Source: Prolixibacteraceae bacterium (GTDB lineage: Bacteria; Bacteroidota; Bacteroidia; Bacteroidales; Prolixibacteraceae). From it: DNA of 64,000 nucleotides. The notes beneath the pieces are model-generated. The model had not been told where the DNA came from. It made no database searches and worked only from the letters and a program-made list of their open reading frames with translations. The position numbers and the translations under genes were made by a program. Location: the NCBI GenBank assembly GCA_023229575.1, contig JALNYZ010000017.1:17905-81904 (forward strand), read 5' to 3'. Shown piece after piece: positions 37,001-46,288 of the stretch (the stretch's first letter is position 1; each line of letters starts with the position of its first letter).

Positions 37001-37501
37001 GCAATTGGTTACCCGATAAATCCTGAAATTACCGGAGGTACGAAACTTGGGATGAACTATAAAAATTTCGATTTTTTTGTGATGTTTAGTGGTGCAACAC
37101 GAACATCAAGACTGTTAGGTGGATCATTGCAAATTCCTTTTTCTTCTCTTTTCCGAAATACTGCGCAGTGGCTGGTTGATGGGAGGTGGACGCCCGAAAC
37201 TGCCGAAACAGCCACACTTCCCAGGTTTAGCTTAAACGGATTAGGATATAATTACGCTACGACCTCTGATATCTGGATGAGGGACGCTTCGTACGTGCGG
37301 TTAAAGAATGCCGAAATAGGCTATAGTTTATCGAATATCAACCGGTTTAGTATTTCTAAAATACGCGTTTATGTGAACGGTTATAACCTGTTGACTTTTT
37401 CGAAGCTTAAAATAACCGACCCTGAATCGCAAACAGGCGATAGACAATTATATCCGTTAATGCAGATGATCAATTTTGGCCTGAATATTACGTTTAAATA
37501 A
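34088..37501 (+). CDS. SusC/RagA-family TonB-dependent outer membrane receptor with STN domain
   Basis: The order of domains is a hydrophobic segment (LLTFFVFAGTITLSAST), an STN/secretin-N domain (about residues 52-115, TKIDLHMRNSSLADIFSSIEKSSEFIFFYNEEVV), a carboxypeptidase-regulatory-like domain (about 143-220, LNGKVTDIKGEPIPGTTIFVKGA), a TonB-box-like EVVAIGYG, a plug domain (GLAGRVTGFAAVQLGGKPGDDDPVLFIRG, STAVYGVRGANGVVLVTTKRG) and a 22-strand barrel ending INFGLNITFK. It imports oligosaccharide with the SusD partner that follows 25 bases later. An STN domain usually means the receptor also signals to an anti-sigma/ECF sigma pair; none lies in this window, so the partner must be elsewhere. 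Confidence 0.93.
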   Translation: MKKNLDDLSFHFRKRIRVNWLAIKLLTFFVFAGTITLSASTYSQKTKIDLHMRNSSLADIFSSIEKSSEFIFFYNEEVVNDQIVKSVSVEGEKIEEILEQLFAGTDIAYKIDDHQVFLYKKDNLKQLEQLKMEIKIEQPQKKQLNGKVTDIKGEPIPGTTIFVKGATVGVVSNSNGEFILNVPFDSKVLSFSFVGFKAQEIPIGNKTYFAITLEEETVGLEEVVAIGYGVQKKIAISGAISSVSSADIIQSPASNVASSLAGRVTGFAAVQLGGKPGDDDPVLFIRGIASLTQASSTPLILVDGVEREFNRLDPNEIESISILKDASSTAVYGVRGANGVVLVTTKRGKSGAPQINFTSNYGIQKPTNLIKFIDSYTYATTYNESQLNDNPNGSVRFSPEAIEAFRTNSDPILYPNTDWMDYMLKPSSFNLQANINISGGNEKVRYFVSVGYRNEDGLWKKLYPWDATFWYKQYNLRANLDINLTKTTSISLTTNNIAGRQNQPYSSQADDAWFRAMYWSQPYSSPGIIDGRQIITGSHIPDQMKQGFNPDYGSGTRTTLKNNLNFDIGLVQKLDFITKGLGFRTKVAYNYAMAQTKNRTINVARWYADPLYVYVPDAPAETRNTVVYRKQGDDRILGYSESNTSGMNWYMETAFDYNRSFGNHNLAGLIMYNQSKAYYPSVYPDIPSGYLGFVGRLTYNYRSKYFIDFNAGYNGSENFVKGRRFGFFPAVSGGWIVSDENFMKKIPVISHLKLRGSYGFVGNDKIGGSRFLFLPDTYNGSAGGYNFGTSVPQNQITAGESTIGNPLVTWEKSRKQNIGVDLKFFKGNLGISFDQFYEYRSDILITRNTTPAFIPVKLPPVNLGKVSNRGYEVEVEWRKNKKEFGYFISVNLSKAKNKILFNDELPQAEPYLATTGRSVSQTFGYIFDGFWSENDITNVSDFPTHWYTPHAGDIRYKDLNNDGVVNANDQKAIGYPINPEITGGTKLGMNYKNFDFFVMFSGATRTSRLLGGSLQIPFSSLFRNTAQWLVDGRWTPETAETATLPRFSLNGLGYNYATTSDIWMRDASYVRLKNAEIGYSLSNINRFSISKIRVYVNGYNLLTFSKLKITDPESQTGDRQLYPLMQMINFGLNITFK

Positions 37502-37525
37502 GTCTAATCTGTAATCTACATTGTT

Positions 37526-39256
37526 ATGAAAAATATAATAATTTGTTTTTTCTTTTCAGGAATTGTTTGTTTCTTCTCATCCTGTGCGAAGATTGAATTG
37601 GGGGGAGATTTCCTTTCAAATCCCCCAGATATGACCACTATAAATAAGGATACTGTTTTTAATGATATCAAATATGCGGAGCGTTTTTTATTTGGCGCTT
37701 ATGGGACACTTCCATGGCCGATAAAGTATAATGTCAGCCAATATTATTATCTCGAAAATCTGACAGATATTTGCTCTGCAGCTAAAGGGCTTCCTGCATA
37801 TTATAATGGAACTATTACCGCAGTAGATGAAAACACAGGCGTAGGCGCCGGTAAATTTAATTATTACTCGGGAGCCTGGGGAGGTATAAGAATATGCAAT
37901 ATATTCATTGCCAACATCGACAAAGTTCCCAGCGCCAGTGAAACATACAAAAGGCAATTAAAAGCTGAGGCAAGGGCCATAATGGCTACACTCTATTGTA
38001 ATTTGTACAGGCATTATGGCGGCATCATGTGGATAAACAAAGATTTACCGGTTACAACAATTGGCGAGTTTCCCAGGCTGACCGCGCGTGCAACCATGGA
38101 TTCTATCGTGGCATTGTGCGACAAGGCTATTCCTGATTTACCCTGGGTAATTGATGATATCATCAATTGGGAAGGACGTTTTACAAAAGCCGGTGCAATG
38201 GGAATAAAGGCCAGGACGCTATTATTTGGGGCCAGCCCGCTTTTTAACAGTGCCACCCCCTATAAGGAAGGAGAAGCTGCAACACGAAAATTGATGTGGA
38301 ACGGAAGTTATGATGCCAATCTCTGGATAAAAGCCAGGGACGCGGCCAAAGAATTAATTACAAGAGTCGAATCCGAAGGGGGCTATGTAATAAATAAGAG
38401 TACCGGAAATTATCGGAAAGATTTTCAGAATGCCTATTTTACCAGGGGGTACGGCGAAACATTAATCAGTACAAGGCGATCTTACCTTGCCAACACGAGC
38501 GATACCTATGGAATCGTATGGTACAATGGTGTTGTTAATTATACCCAGGAATACGTTGATATGTTTCCTATGGCCAATGGCAAACCAATCACTGACCCTA
38601 CGTCCGGTTACGATCCGAAAAACCCCTACGTTAACAGGGATCCCAGGTTATACGAAAGTGTTTTGGTCAACGGCGACGCCTACCAGGGCCGTAAAGCAGA
38701 ACTTTGGATCGGAGGTAAAGAAAGGGTAACTGTTGACGACTCACCAACCTACACTGGTTATGGTCCCCGGAAGTTTATCCTCGACCACGACAATGTCACC
38801 CTTGGAGGGGCAATAGAGCAATTCCCGTTGTTAAGGTTGCCTGAAATATATCTTTCTTATGCCGAAGCGGAAAATGAAGTTAATAACGGGCCAACTGCGG
38901 AAGCATACCGGTGTGTCAATATAGTCCGCAACAGGGTGGGACTAGGCAATTTGCCATCAGGCCTTTCCAAAGAAAATTTCCGCGAGGCTGTATTAAACGA
39001 AAGGGCTTTAGAATTTGCCATGGAAGAAGTGAGATGGTTTGATATTGTCCGATGGAAAAGGGAAGACGTTTTTAAAAAACAGCTTCATGGCATGAGGATA
39101 TACAAAGCGGGCAATGTACTTACTTATGAATTATTCCCTTTAGATGTACGGAATTGGAGCATTAACTGGAATCCAAAATGGTATTTGAGTGCGTTCCCTT
39201 ATCTGGAGATTCAGAAAAATTACGGGTTAATCCAAAATCCCGGATGGGAAATATAA
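37526..39256 (+). CDS. SusD/RagB-family outer membrane lipoprotein
   Basis: The lipoprotein signal (FSGIVCFFSSCAKIE) gives a surface-anchored protein of 576 residues. SusD landmarks are RQLKAEARAIMATLYCNLYRHYGGIMWINKDLPV in the N-terminal TPR region, AGAMGIKARTLLFGASPLFN, LRLPEIYLSYAEAENEV, and the C-terminal REAVLNERALEFAMEEVRWFDIVRWKR. It caps the SusC barrel encoded immediately upstream and captures glycan. Which sugar it binds cannot be read from sequence. Confidence 0.93.
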   Translation: MKNIIICFFFSGIVCFFSSCAKIELGGDFLSNPPDMTTINKDTVFNDIKYAERFLFGAYGTLPWPIKYNVSQYYYLENLTDICSAAKGLPAYYNGTITAVDENTGVGAGKFNYYSGAWGGIRICNIFIANIDKVPSASETYKRQLKAEARAIMATLYCNLYRHYGGIMWINKDLPVTTIGEFPRLTARATMDSIVALCDKAIPDLPWVIDDIINWEGRFTKAGAMGIKARTLLFGASPLFNSATPYKEGEAATRKLMWNGSYDANLWIKARDAAKELITRVESEGGYVINKSTGNYRKDFQNAYFTRGYGETLISTRRSYLANTSDTYGIVWYNGVVNYTQEYVDMFPMANGKPITDPTSGYDPKNPYVNRDPRLYESVLVNGDAYQGRKAELWIGGKERVTVDDSPTYTGYGPRKFILDHDNVTLGGAIEQFPLLRLPEIYLSYAEAENEVNNGPTAEAYRCVNIVRNRVGLGNLPSGLSKENFREAVLNERALEFAMEEVRWFDIVRWKREDVFKKQLHGMRIYKAGNVLTYELFPLDVRNWSINWNPKWYLSAFPYLEIQKNYGLIQNPGWEI

Positions 39257-39294
39257 GATTTAATTAATTACTTATAATTCTAAAGACTCAAAAT

Positions 39295-42200
39295 ATGAAT
39301 AACAAGAATATAATCAGGTTCATTTTCCTTTGGCTTTTAGTCTTTCTCGCTATTTTTGATGGATTGGCTCAGAATAAGGTACTTAAAGGAAAGATTACGG
39401 ATGTGAATGGCAATCCTGTGACAAATGCAATTATCTCAGTCGTGAATAATCCCGATGAAGTTTCCAGTAGCGATCAGGATGGTAATTTCATGATCAATGG
39501 ACAACCAGGCCAGTACCTCAAAATTACTGTTGCCGACCTTTACCAAAAAACGGTTAAGGTAGAAAATGAAACAATGGCTATTTCCCTGACTGCTAATGAT
39601 GAACTTATTTCATTGGGATATGGTATCCTCCACCCTAAGGAAGAAATGACTATGGCTTTCGGAACCGTAAAATCAAATGAATTATCCAGAAGTTCAGCAG
39701 TCCTTTCAGCCAATGCCCTTTACGGAAAGATAGCAGGTCTTTCGGTATTACAAAACGGGGGCATTCCCGGATCGGATGATCCTACCCTGCTAATGAGAGC
39801 TTCAGGAACGACCAGATCTAATAATTTATTGATTTTGGTTGATGGGTTCGAACGCCCGCTCTCTTATTTCGCCTTGTCTGAAATTGAGAGTGTTGTTTTA
39901 TTGAAAGACGCACCCAGTCTGGCTTTATATGGCCTTAGAGGGGCAAATGGCGTTTTGTTGGTTACCACTAAAATGAATAACGGGCAAACCCAAAAGCCCC
40001 AGATAAAAATTGGGTACGAAACCGGAATTACAAAGCCTTTCAGAAAGCCGGTCTTTTATGATGCGTTCGGTTATGCCAAGGCTTATAATGAAGCATTAAC
40101 CAATGATGGCCTGCCAGCTCAATATTCGCAGAGTGATTTGGATAATTACAAGTCAGGGATCTCACCATACTTCTATCCCAATGTGAATTGGTCTGATGAG
40201 GCTTTCAGAAATTTTGGGCGCAGGGATAATTTTAATATTTCCTTTAGCGGCTCTAACAAGTCTCTAAAGTATTATACACTTTTAGATTATCTGAATGATG
40301 ATGGTTTACTGAAGCCTGTTGGTTTAAATGATGGATACTCTACTCAGATCAAATATAACAGGCTCAATCTGCGTACAAATCTTGAGATCAATATGACAGC
40401 CACCACCAAATTAAAGGTAAGAATTGGTGGAACCTTAATAGATAACAATCAGCCTACTGAGTCGGCATCCAATATCGTGAATGCAATATACGCTATTCCA
40501 TCATCGGCCTTTCCTGTAAGGACTTATAATGGTGCGTGGGGCGGAACCTCAACCTATGGCAATAACCCGGTTGCACTGATTGCTGCAAAAGGGTATTCGG
40601 TGTATCGCACCCGTGGGGTGATGGCTGATATCAGGGTGGAACAAAAATTAGATTTTCTGTTGAAAGGATTAACCCTGGAAGCCGCTTATTCCAATGATAA
40701 TTTTATTAACAGAAGGGATAGCAAAACACAGAATTTTGCCTATTCGCAAATAGGTTTGGCAAGAGATCCGTCAACGGGGACGGTAATTGATACTGTTGAA
40801 ACCAAATACGGACAAAAGACCAACCTGGCTTTTAGTACTGGGATTAATAATCTCAGGAAGGGTTCAACCATTTTGGGTAAGTTGGACTACAAAAAAGTGT
40901 GGGGCAACAATACGATTAGTTCGGCATTATTCTATCAGCAGGAAGAGTTGGTATTGCTGGGCAGGTATAATACTTATTTACATCAGCTAATGGCAACCAA
41001 TATTCATTATTCCAACAGCGGGAAATATTTTGCTGATCTGTCAGTGGCCTATACGGGCACCAATTTATTGACCAAAAGCTATCGGTTTGGTTTTTTTCCC
41101 GCTGCCTCCCTTGCATGGAATTTGTCAAAAGAAGACTGGTTTAATGATCGTGTGATTAACAACTTAAAGATAAGGGCATCTTATGGAATTGCCGGGAACG
41201 ATCAGGTTCCGCAAGATATGGATATCTCCCTGAACCCAAACGCTACTGGCTATTACTTTGGCGCTAACAATACTGCTTTAGGTGGTTGGAGTGAAGGGAA
41301 ATTGGCTCCGGGAAATTTATCTTTCGAAAAATCGTATAAATCCAGCTTGGGTCTGGATGCTAAGCTATTTAAAAAGTTAGATATAAGCCTGGATGCTTAT
41401 TATGACATCCGAAAGGATATTTTGACAACGTCAATAGGCACAATTTCAAATATTGTTGGTCTCGCTACAGCATATAAGATGGGAGGTATTGTTACCAATA
41501 AAGGCATCGATGCCGAACTGGGTTTTCGTGATAACAATGGTGATTTTGGATATTACTTTACCGGACGGTTTTCGTATGGGAAAAGCAAGATTAAAGAAAT
41601 GTCTGAAGAATATAAGCCCTATGATTATTTGAAACGAACCGGGGAAAGTGTCGGCCAGGCATTTGGTTTGGAAGCCGTTGGTTTTTTCCGGGATGCATCC
41701 GATATTGCTGCCAGTCCTGTACAACAGTTTGGCGAAGTAGGCCCCGGGGATGTAAAATACAAAGACCAGAACAATGATGATATCATTGATGAATTTGACG
41801 AAATTCCTTTGGGTCACAGCACCTTGTTCCCTGAAATATATTATTCCGGATCAGTAGGGATAGTATATAAGGGCATTGGATTTGATGCCGTGTTCCAGGG
41901 GATTGGGAACTATTCCGTTTATGCCAATACCCGTCATGTTTTCTGGCCGACCTATGGGAACGCCAATATTACAACTTTCTCGGATAACCGGTGGACTCCT
42001 CAAACTGTTGCGACAGCTACTCTTCCGCGGATCTCTACCAATCAAAGCCTGAATAATTACCGTCCAAACAGTATATGGATCATGGACGGGTCATATATGA
42101 AATTAAGGTCGCTTGAGCTTTATTACGAATTGCCAAAGAGCCTTATTTCAAGGTTTAAAGTAGGCAATGTGCGGATTTACCTCAGGGGGATGGACCTCTT

Positions 42201-42297
42201 TTCAATCGACCATATTGATGTTGTTGATCCCGAAAACATTGGCATTAATTATCCAACATTGGCTTCCTATCATTTAGGGATAAAGCTAGGGCTTTAA
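39295..42297 (+). CDS. SusC/RagA-family TonB-dependent receptor, no STN domain
   Basis: A signal peptide (FLWLLVFLAIFDGLAQN) leads straight into the carboxypeptidase-regulatory-like domain (LKGKITDVNGNPVTNAIISVVNNPDE), without the STN module of the first receptor. The TonB-box region is weak (LISLGYGILHPKEE). The plug (ALYGKIAGLSVLQNGGIPGSDDPTLLMRASG, SLALYGLRGANGVLLVTTK) and the barrel (ending SYHLGIKLGL) are complete. At 1000 residues it is normal for the family. It forms a second receptor pair with the SusD gene that starts within 10-50 bases. Two tandem pairs suggest uptake of two related oligosaccharides or of different sizes of the same one. Confidence 0.93.
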   Translation: MNNKNIIRFIFLWLLVFLAIFDGLAQNKVLKGKITDVNGNPVTNAIISVVNNPDEVSSSDQDGNFMINGQPGQYLKITVADLYQKTVKVENETMAISLTANDELISLGYGILHPKEEMTMAFGTVKSNELSRSSAVLSANALYGKIAGLSVLQNGGIPGSDDPTLLMRASGTTRSNNLLILVDGFERPLSYFALSEIESVVLLKDAPSLALYGLRGANGVLLVTTKMNNGQTQKPQIKIGYETGITKPFRKPVFYDAFGYAKAYNEALTNDGLPAQYSQSDLDNYKSGISPYFYPNVNWSDEAFRNFGRRDNFNISFSGSNKSLKYYTLLDYLNDDGLLKPVGLNDGYSTQIKYNRLNLRTNLEINMTATTKLKVRIGGTLIDNNQPTESASNIVNAIYAIPSSAFPVRTYNGAWGGTSTYGNNPVALIAAKGYSVYRTRGVMADIRVEQKLDFLLKGLTLEAAYSNDNFINRRDSKTQNFAYSQIGLARDPSTGTVIDTVETKYGQKTNLAFSTGINNLRKGSTILGKLDYKKVWGNNTISSALFYQQEELVLLGRYNTYLHQLMATNIHYSNSGKYFADLSVAYTGTNLLTKSYRFGFFPAASLAWNLSKEDWFNDRVINNLKIRASYGIAGNDQVPQDMDISLNPNATGYYFGANNTALGGWSEGKLAPGNLSFEKSYKSSLGLDAKLFKKLDISLDAYYDIRKDILTTSIGTISNIVGLATAYKMGGIVTNKGIDAELGFRDNNGDFGYYFTGRFSYGKSKIKEMSEEYKPYDYLKRTGESVGQAFGLEAVGFFRDASDIAASPVQQFGEVGPGDVKYKDQNNDDIIDEFDEIPLGHSTLFPEIYYSGSVGIVYKGIGFDAVFQGIGNYSVYANTRHVFWPTYGNANITTFSDNRWTPQTVATATLPRISTNQSLNNYRPNSIWIMDGSYMKLRSLELYYELPKSLISRFKVGNVRIYLRGMDLFSIDHIDVVDPENIGINYPTLASYHLGIKLGL

Positions 42298-42339
42298 AAA
42301 TTTATGTTGAAACATATTATTGAAAATAAAAACAAGAAT

Positions 42340-44070
42340 ATGAAAATTATACAGTTCAATTCCAAAACGGCTTCTTCCTGCGTAAAAGAAACAGGAGAAA
42401 AGACCAGAAAAAAAATAACAGGATTCTTTGTTCCTTTGATGCTATCATTGCTTCTGGTTTTGCCTTCAGGATGTAATTTTCTGGATTATAACGAAATAGA
42501 TAATTACGAAAAAGGGGAGGTATTTACTGTGAGTAATCGGGTTAAGTCCTTGTTAGCAAATGTCTATAGTTATCTTCCTGAATATTTTCTTCCGGTTGAT
42601 GGCGCCATGAGGGCTTCTGCTTCCGATGAAGCGCTCCACGTGTTGTCAACCTCATCAGTTTTAAAACTCAACAATGGCTCATGGAGTGCAACAAATACGG
42701 CGGACGATGTTTGGACATCCATGTACTCCGGGATCAGGTCTGCAAACTTTTTTATTGACAATGCAACAGGCCTGACTTTTGACGAGGAGAAATATGGGTC
42801 GAGTTACGGGCCTGATATGATTAGGTATTCATATTACACTTCCGAGGCTAGGTTTTTGCGCGCGTTTTTCTATTTCGAATTAATTAAAAGGTACCGTGAT
42901 GTACCGCTCATTACCAAAGTTCTTTCGGAAGAAGAGGCAAATAATGTTGAAAGGACTTCATTTGATAATGTTGTTAATTTCATTGTTTCTGAATGTGATG
43001 CGGTAAGCGCCCAATTACCTGCATCTTTTAAAACTGTTCCTGGGGCTGAAACCGGGCGCGCCAATCGTTATGCGGCCCTTGCCCTTAAAACAAGGGTCTT
43101 GCTATATGCTGCAAGCCCATTAAATAATCCTTCAAACAATATCCAGAAATGGATTAATGCCGCCAATGCTGCTAAAGCAATCATTGATGGCGGAGGTTAT
43201 TCGTTGCAGGCTTACAATACAATTGTGAATAATCTCAATTCTACTGAACTGATTCTCGAAAAAAGGTATGCAGATGCCAATTCTTTTGAAAGGGCCAATT
43301 TTCCCATTGGCTACGAAGGAGGAAATACCGGTACCTGTCCTACGCAGAATTTAGTAGATGCCTACGAAATGAAAACCACGGGGTTAGCGATCAGCGATCC
43401 GGGTTCAGGTTATGATCCTGCAAACCCTTATGCTAACCGGGACCCCAGGTTATCTGCGACGATCATTTATAACGGATCGACCTGGAAAAGTTCACCTGTT
43501 GAAATTTGGGTTGGCGGGAAAAATGGACCTCCAAAGGTCAATGCCACAAAAACTGGGTATTACCTTAGAAAGAATGTCGTAGAAGCTGTTAATCTTGAAC
43601 AAGGGAAGCCAATAACAACAGCCAAACATAACGGGGTCATGTTTCGATATGGCGAGGTGCTTTTAAACTATGCTGAGGCTATGAATGAAGCTTATGGTCC
43701 CGATGCTACAGGAACTGGTATTCTTACAATGACAGCGCGGACAGCAGTAAATCTGATCCGTACCAGAGCTACAATGCCTGTCTTTACAACTGGGCTTAGC
43801 CAGGCCGGTTTCAGGACAAAACTAAGAAACGAACGAAGGGTTGAACTGGCTTTTGAGGACCATCGTTTCTGGGACATCCGGCGATGGAAAATTGGAAATA
43901 CCACCACAGCTATTTATGGGACCGACATTGCAAAGGGCGCTTCCAATAATATTACATATACGAGTAAGCTTGTTGAACAGCGGATTTGGGATGACAGGAT
44001 GTATTTTTATCCAATCCCTCAGCGGGAATTGTTTATAAACAAGAAACTAACACAAAATACAGGCTGGTGA
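42340..44070 (+). CDS. SusD/RagB-family outer membrane lipoprotein
   Basis: The frame opens at an ATG at 42304; I prefer the ATG at 42340, which shortens an unusually long N-region before the lipoprotein signal (LMLSLLLVLPSGCNFL), but the choice is open. SusD landmarks are IRYSYYTSEARFLRAFFYFELIKRYRDVPLITKVLS, ALALKTRVLLYAASPLNN, MFRYGEVLLNYAEAMNEAYGPD, and LRNERRVELAFEDHRFWDIRRWK. It is the surface glycan-binding partner of the SusC encoded just upstream. The sequence after the stop contains a strong perfect hairpin at 44152-44175 before the next gene. Confidence 0.93.
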   Translation: MKIIQFNSKTASSCVKETGEKTRKKITGFFVPLMLSLLLVLPSGCNFLDYNEIDNYEKGEVFTVSNRVKSLLANVYSYLPEYFLPVDGAMRASASDEALHVLSTSSVLKLNNGSWSATNTADDVWTSMYSGIRSANFFIDNATGLTFDEEKYGSSYGPDMIRYSYYTSEARFLRAFFYFELIKRYRDVPLITKVLSEEEANNVERTSFDNVVNFIVSECDAVSAQLPASFKTVPGAETGRANRYAALALKTRVLLYAASPLNNPSNNIQKWINAANAAKAIIDGGGYSLQAYNTIVNNLNSTELILEKRYADANSFERANFPIGYEGGNTGTCPTQNLVDAYEMKTTGLAISDPGSGYDPANPYANRDPRLSATIIYNGSTWKSSPVEIWVGGKNGPPKVNATKTGYYLRKNVVEAVNLEQGKPITTAKHNGVMFRYGEVLLNYAEAMNEAYGPDATGTGILTMTARTAVNLIRTRATMPVFTTGLSQAGFRTKLRNERRVELAFEDHRFWDIRRWKIGNTTTAIYGTDIAKGASNNITYTSKLVEQRIWDDRMYFYPIPQRELFINKKLTQNTGW

Positions 44071-44151
44071 CCTGCCTGAATATAGCATTTGTAAGGCTTT
44101 TCGGGGTAATTCCCCTATGTCGTTTTGCCCTAATAATATAATTTTTGAGGC

Positions 44152-44175
44152 TGCCCCGCTGCTTGCAGCGGGGCA
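44152..44175. other. Perfect 11-bp inverted repeat between SusD and the next gene
   Basis: TGCCCCGCTGC, loop TT, GCAGCGGGGCA is an extremely stable G+C-rich hairpin in an A+T-rich spacer. No T-run follows on the plus strand, so it is not a canonical intrinsic terminator. It may protect or separate the SusC/D messenger from the downstream beta-helix genes, setting their relative expression. Confidence 0.5.
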
Positions 44176-44278
44176 AGTTCATTGAGACTTAATTCATTGC
44201 TTTCTTGGATGTGCCACCTGCAATCTGTGACAATAAATAAAGCGCAATATTTTTTATTAAACATAAAAGATAAATGCT

Positions 44279-46174
44279 ATGATAAATAATTTTTTAAGGA
44301 AATACTATTTTTCTATCTCCATGATGGTTATCTTCCTGCTGACTTGTCAAACTCCAATAAGCGCTTCCAAGTTAGATGCTTCAAAGTACGGAGCCGGATT
44401 TAATGCAACCGATGCAACGGTGGCCTTGCAGGGGGCAATCAATTCAGGGGCTGACACTGTTATCGTCCCCAATATGGGAACAGACTGGATTGTTAAGCCC
44501 ATTTTTTGCAAATCAAATCAAACGATAATCTTTGAAAAAGGAGTTGTCGTAACTGCCCAAAAAGGGTATCCAAGCTGGGGTTATCTTTTTTCAATTGGAA
44601 ATGTTTCCAATGTTTCCCTTATTGGGTATGGGGCGACATTCAGGATGCAAAAGGCGGATTACCTTGCTGGTGAAGGCGGCGATAACCAATGGCGCCACTG
44701 TATTGGCATTTCGACCGGAACAAATATAAAAATACTGGGTCTAATTCTCAGGGATAGTGGTGGAGATGGGGTTGCCGTCATGTATAATTCAAACAATGTT
44801 CTGATTAAAGATGTGATCTGTGATAATAATTACAGAAACGGTATTAGTCCAATCTGGGTTACTAATCTAACAATTGAAAACTGCGTAATGCTAAATACAT
44901 GGGGATATGCGCATGGACCCTGGGCCGGAGTGGATTTTGAACCGAATAAAGCGAATAACTGGGCAAACGGCCAAATGATCAATTGTTATTTGGCAAACAA
45001 CTCCGGCAGCGGAGTTACATTGTCTTTAAAATCCCTGGATGATACCTCCACTCCGGTAGATATTAAACTTAGGCACTGCTTTATATCGGGATCGCAAAAA
45101 CCAGAGAGGAGAGGTGCCATTACGTTTGACGCAACAAAGGATGGCGTAAGAGGTGCAGTATCCATCGAAGACTGTATTATTGAAAATACAATTACCGGGA
45201 CTTTTGGTGGCGCCATATTCTGTAGTGGGAAAGGAGTGAATTCCTATGCAGTTAATTTTAGCGATTGCCAATTGCAGAACAGTAATCCTGTAATTAGTTT
45301 TTCGGCCTACGGCGCAAGTGGTAAACCAGAATGGCCATGGGCTATCGGAGGCCTGAATTTTGTCAACTGCACCATGAACGAACCGGATAATCAAAAAACG
45401 ATCACGCATGATTTTACTCATGGTACGTTCACGGTTGCGAAGATAACCGGAAACATGACCTTTAACGGTCCTTATGGGCCGCAAGTAGACCTTGGCACGA
45501 CAGGGGCAAATGTGACGCTTAACATCGCGACAAACTCCCCAACCAAGCCGCCTATAGTCACGTCCGTAATACCTGACAAAGGAAGCCCCGCCCATGTAAC
45601 CGACTTTACAGCGGGCGATGTGATAAATATCAGCGCGGTGTCTTATGATCCGGATATTGCAACCGCAAATGGTTCCGGAATATCAAAGGTCGATTTTGCC
45701 TTGTGGAGAGGGGACGGCGTTGTCGCATCAATCAGCGACGCGTCTGCTCCTTATGAATGGGATCTTGCCACAACAGCGCAATACAAACGGGGGATATACC
45801 TGATCCGGATAACTGCTTATTCACAGGACGGGAGTTACACGGTAGCTGTTGTGCCTGTTAATATATTTGAACCAACGTTGATAACCGGCAGGGTTGATTT
45901 AAAGTCTGAAAGTAACAAAAAACTCAACGTAAAAACATTTCCAAATCCTCTCATCGAGCGTGTAACTTTCGAATATTCTTTGCCGGATACTGGTGAAACT
46001 GACCTGAAAATCTATGATATTTCAGGAGTTGAAGTAAAAATATATGACTTTGGCCTTCAGTCCAAAGGATTGAACAACAAGAATGTTGATCTGAGAGGAT
46101 TGGCAGATGGCATTTATTTTTACAGATTGACTTCCGGGAAAGCGGTTCAAAATGGAAAGATTATTAAAACCTGA
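44279..46174 (+). CDS. Right-handed beta-helix protein with T9SS type A sorting domain
   Basis: A signal peptide (MMVIFLLTCQTPISASK) is followed by a pectate-lyase-like beta-helix (residues 25-400): YGAGFNATDATVALQGAINSGADTVIVPN, FRMQKADY, RDSGGDGVAVMYNSNNVLIKDVICDNNYRNGISP, and GPWAGVDFEPN. A bacterial Ig-like domain follows (PPIVTSVIPDKGSPAHVTDFTAGDV, VDFALWRGDGVVASISDASAPYEW). Last comes a type IX sorting domain (KTFPNPLIERVTFEYSLPDTGETDLKIYDISG...GIYFYRLTSGKAVQNGKIIK). The protein should cross the outer membrane through T9SS and be surface-attached or released. It may bind or cleave the glycan; no catalytic set was identified. A near twin lies at 48486-50375. Confidence 0.85.
   Translation: MINNFLRKYYFSISMMVIFLLTCQTPISASKLDASKYGAGFNATDATVALQGAINSGADTVIVPNMGTDWIVKPIFCKSNQTIIFEKGVVVTAQKGYPSWGYLFSIGNVSNVSLIGYGATFRMQKADYLAGEGGDNQWRHCIGISTGTNIKILGLILRDSGGDGVAVMYNSNNVLIKDVICDNNYRNGISPIWVTNLTIENCVMLNTWGYAHGPWAGVDFEPNKANNWANGQMINCYLANNSGSGVTLSLKSLDDTSTPVDIKLRHCFISGSQKPERRGAITFDATKDGVRGAVSIEDCIIENTITGTFGGAIFCSGKGVNSYAVNFSDCQLQNSNPVISFSAYGASGKPEWPWAIGGLNFVNCTMNEPDNQKTITHDFTHGTFTVAKITGNMTFNGPYGPQVDLGTTGANVTLNIATNSPTKPPIVTSVIPDKGSPAHVTDFTAGDVINISAVSYDPDIATANGSGISKVDFALWRGDGVVASISDASAPYEWDLATTAQYKRGIYLIRITAYSQDGSYTVAVVPVNIFEPTLITGRVDLKSESNKKLNVKTFPNPLIERVTFEYSLPDTGETDLKIYDISGVEVKIYDFGLQSKGLNNKNVDLRGLADGIYFYRLTSGKAVQNGKIIKT
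45530..46174 (+). repeat. Long direct repeat, copy 1 (3' part of first T9SS beta-helix gene)
   Basis: This 645-base segment encodes the Ig-like and T9SS domains. It is matched without insertions or deletions by 49731-50375, 4201 bases downstream, with only scattered substitutions. Recent duplication or continuing gene conversion explains the uniform spacing. Confidence 0.85.
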
Positions 46175-46288
46175 TAATTGCCAAATACCAATTATTCACA
46201 GATGAAAACATACATGCCAGGAATTCTGGTACACCGATGATTATCAGGGTTCGTTTCATATCACAATTGAAAATCAAATTTTAAACGT

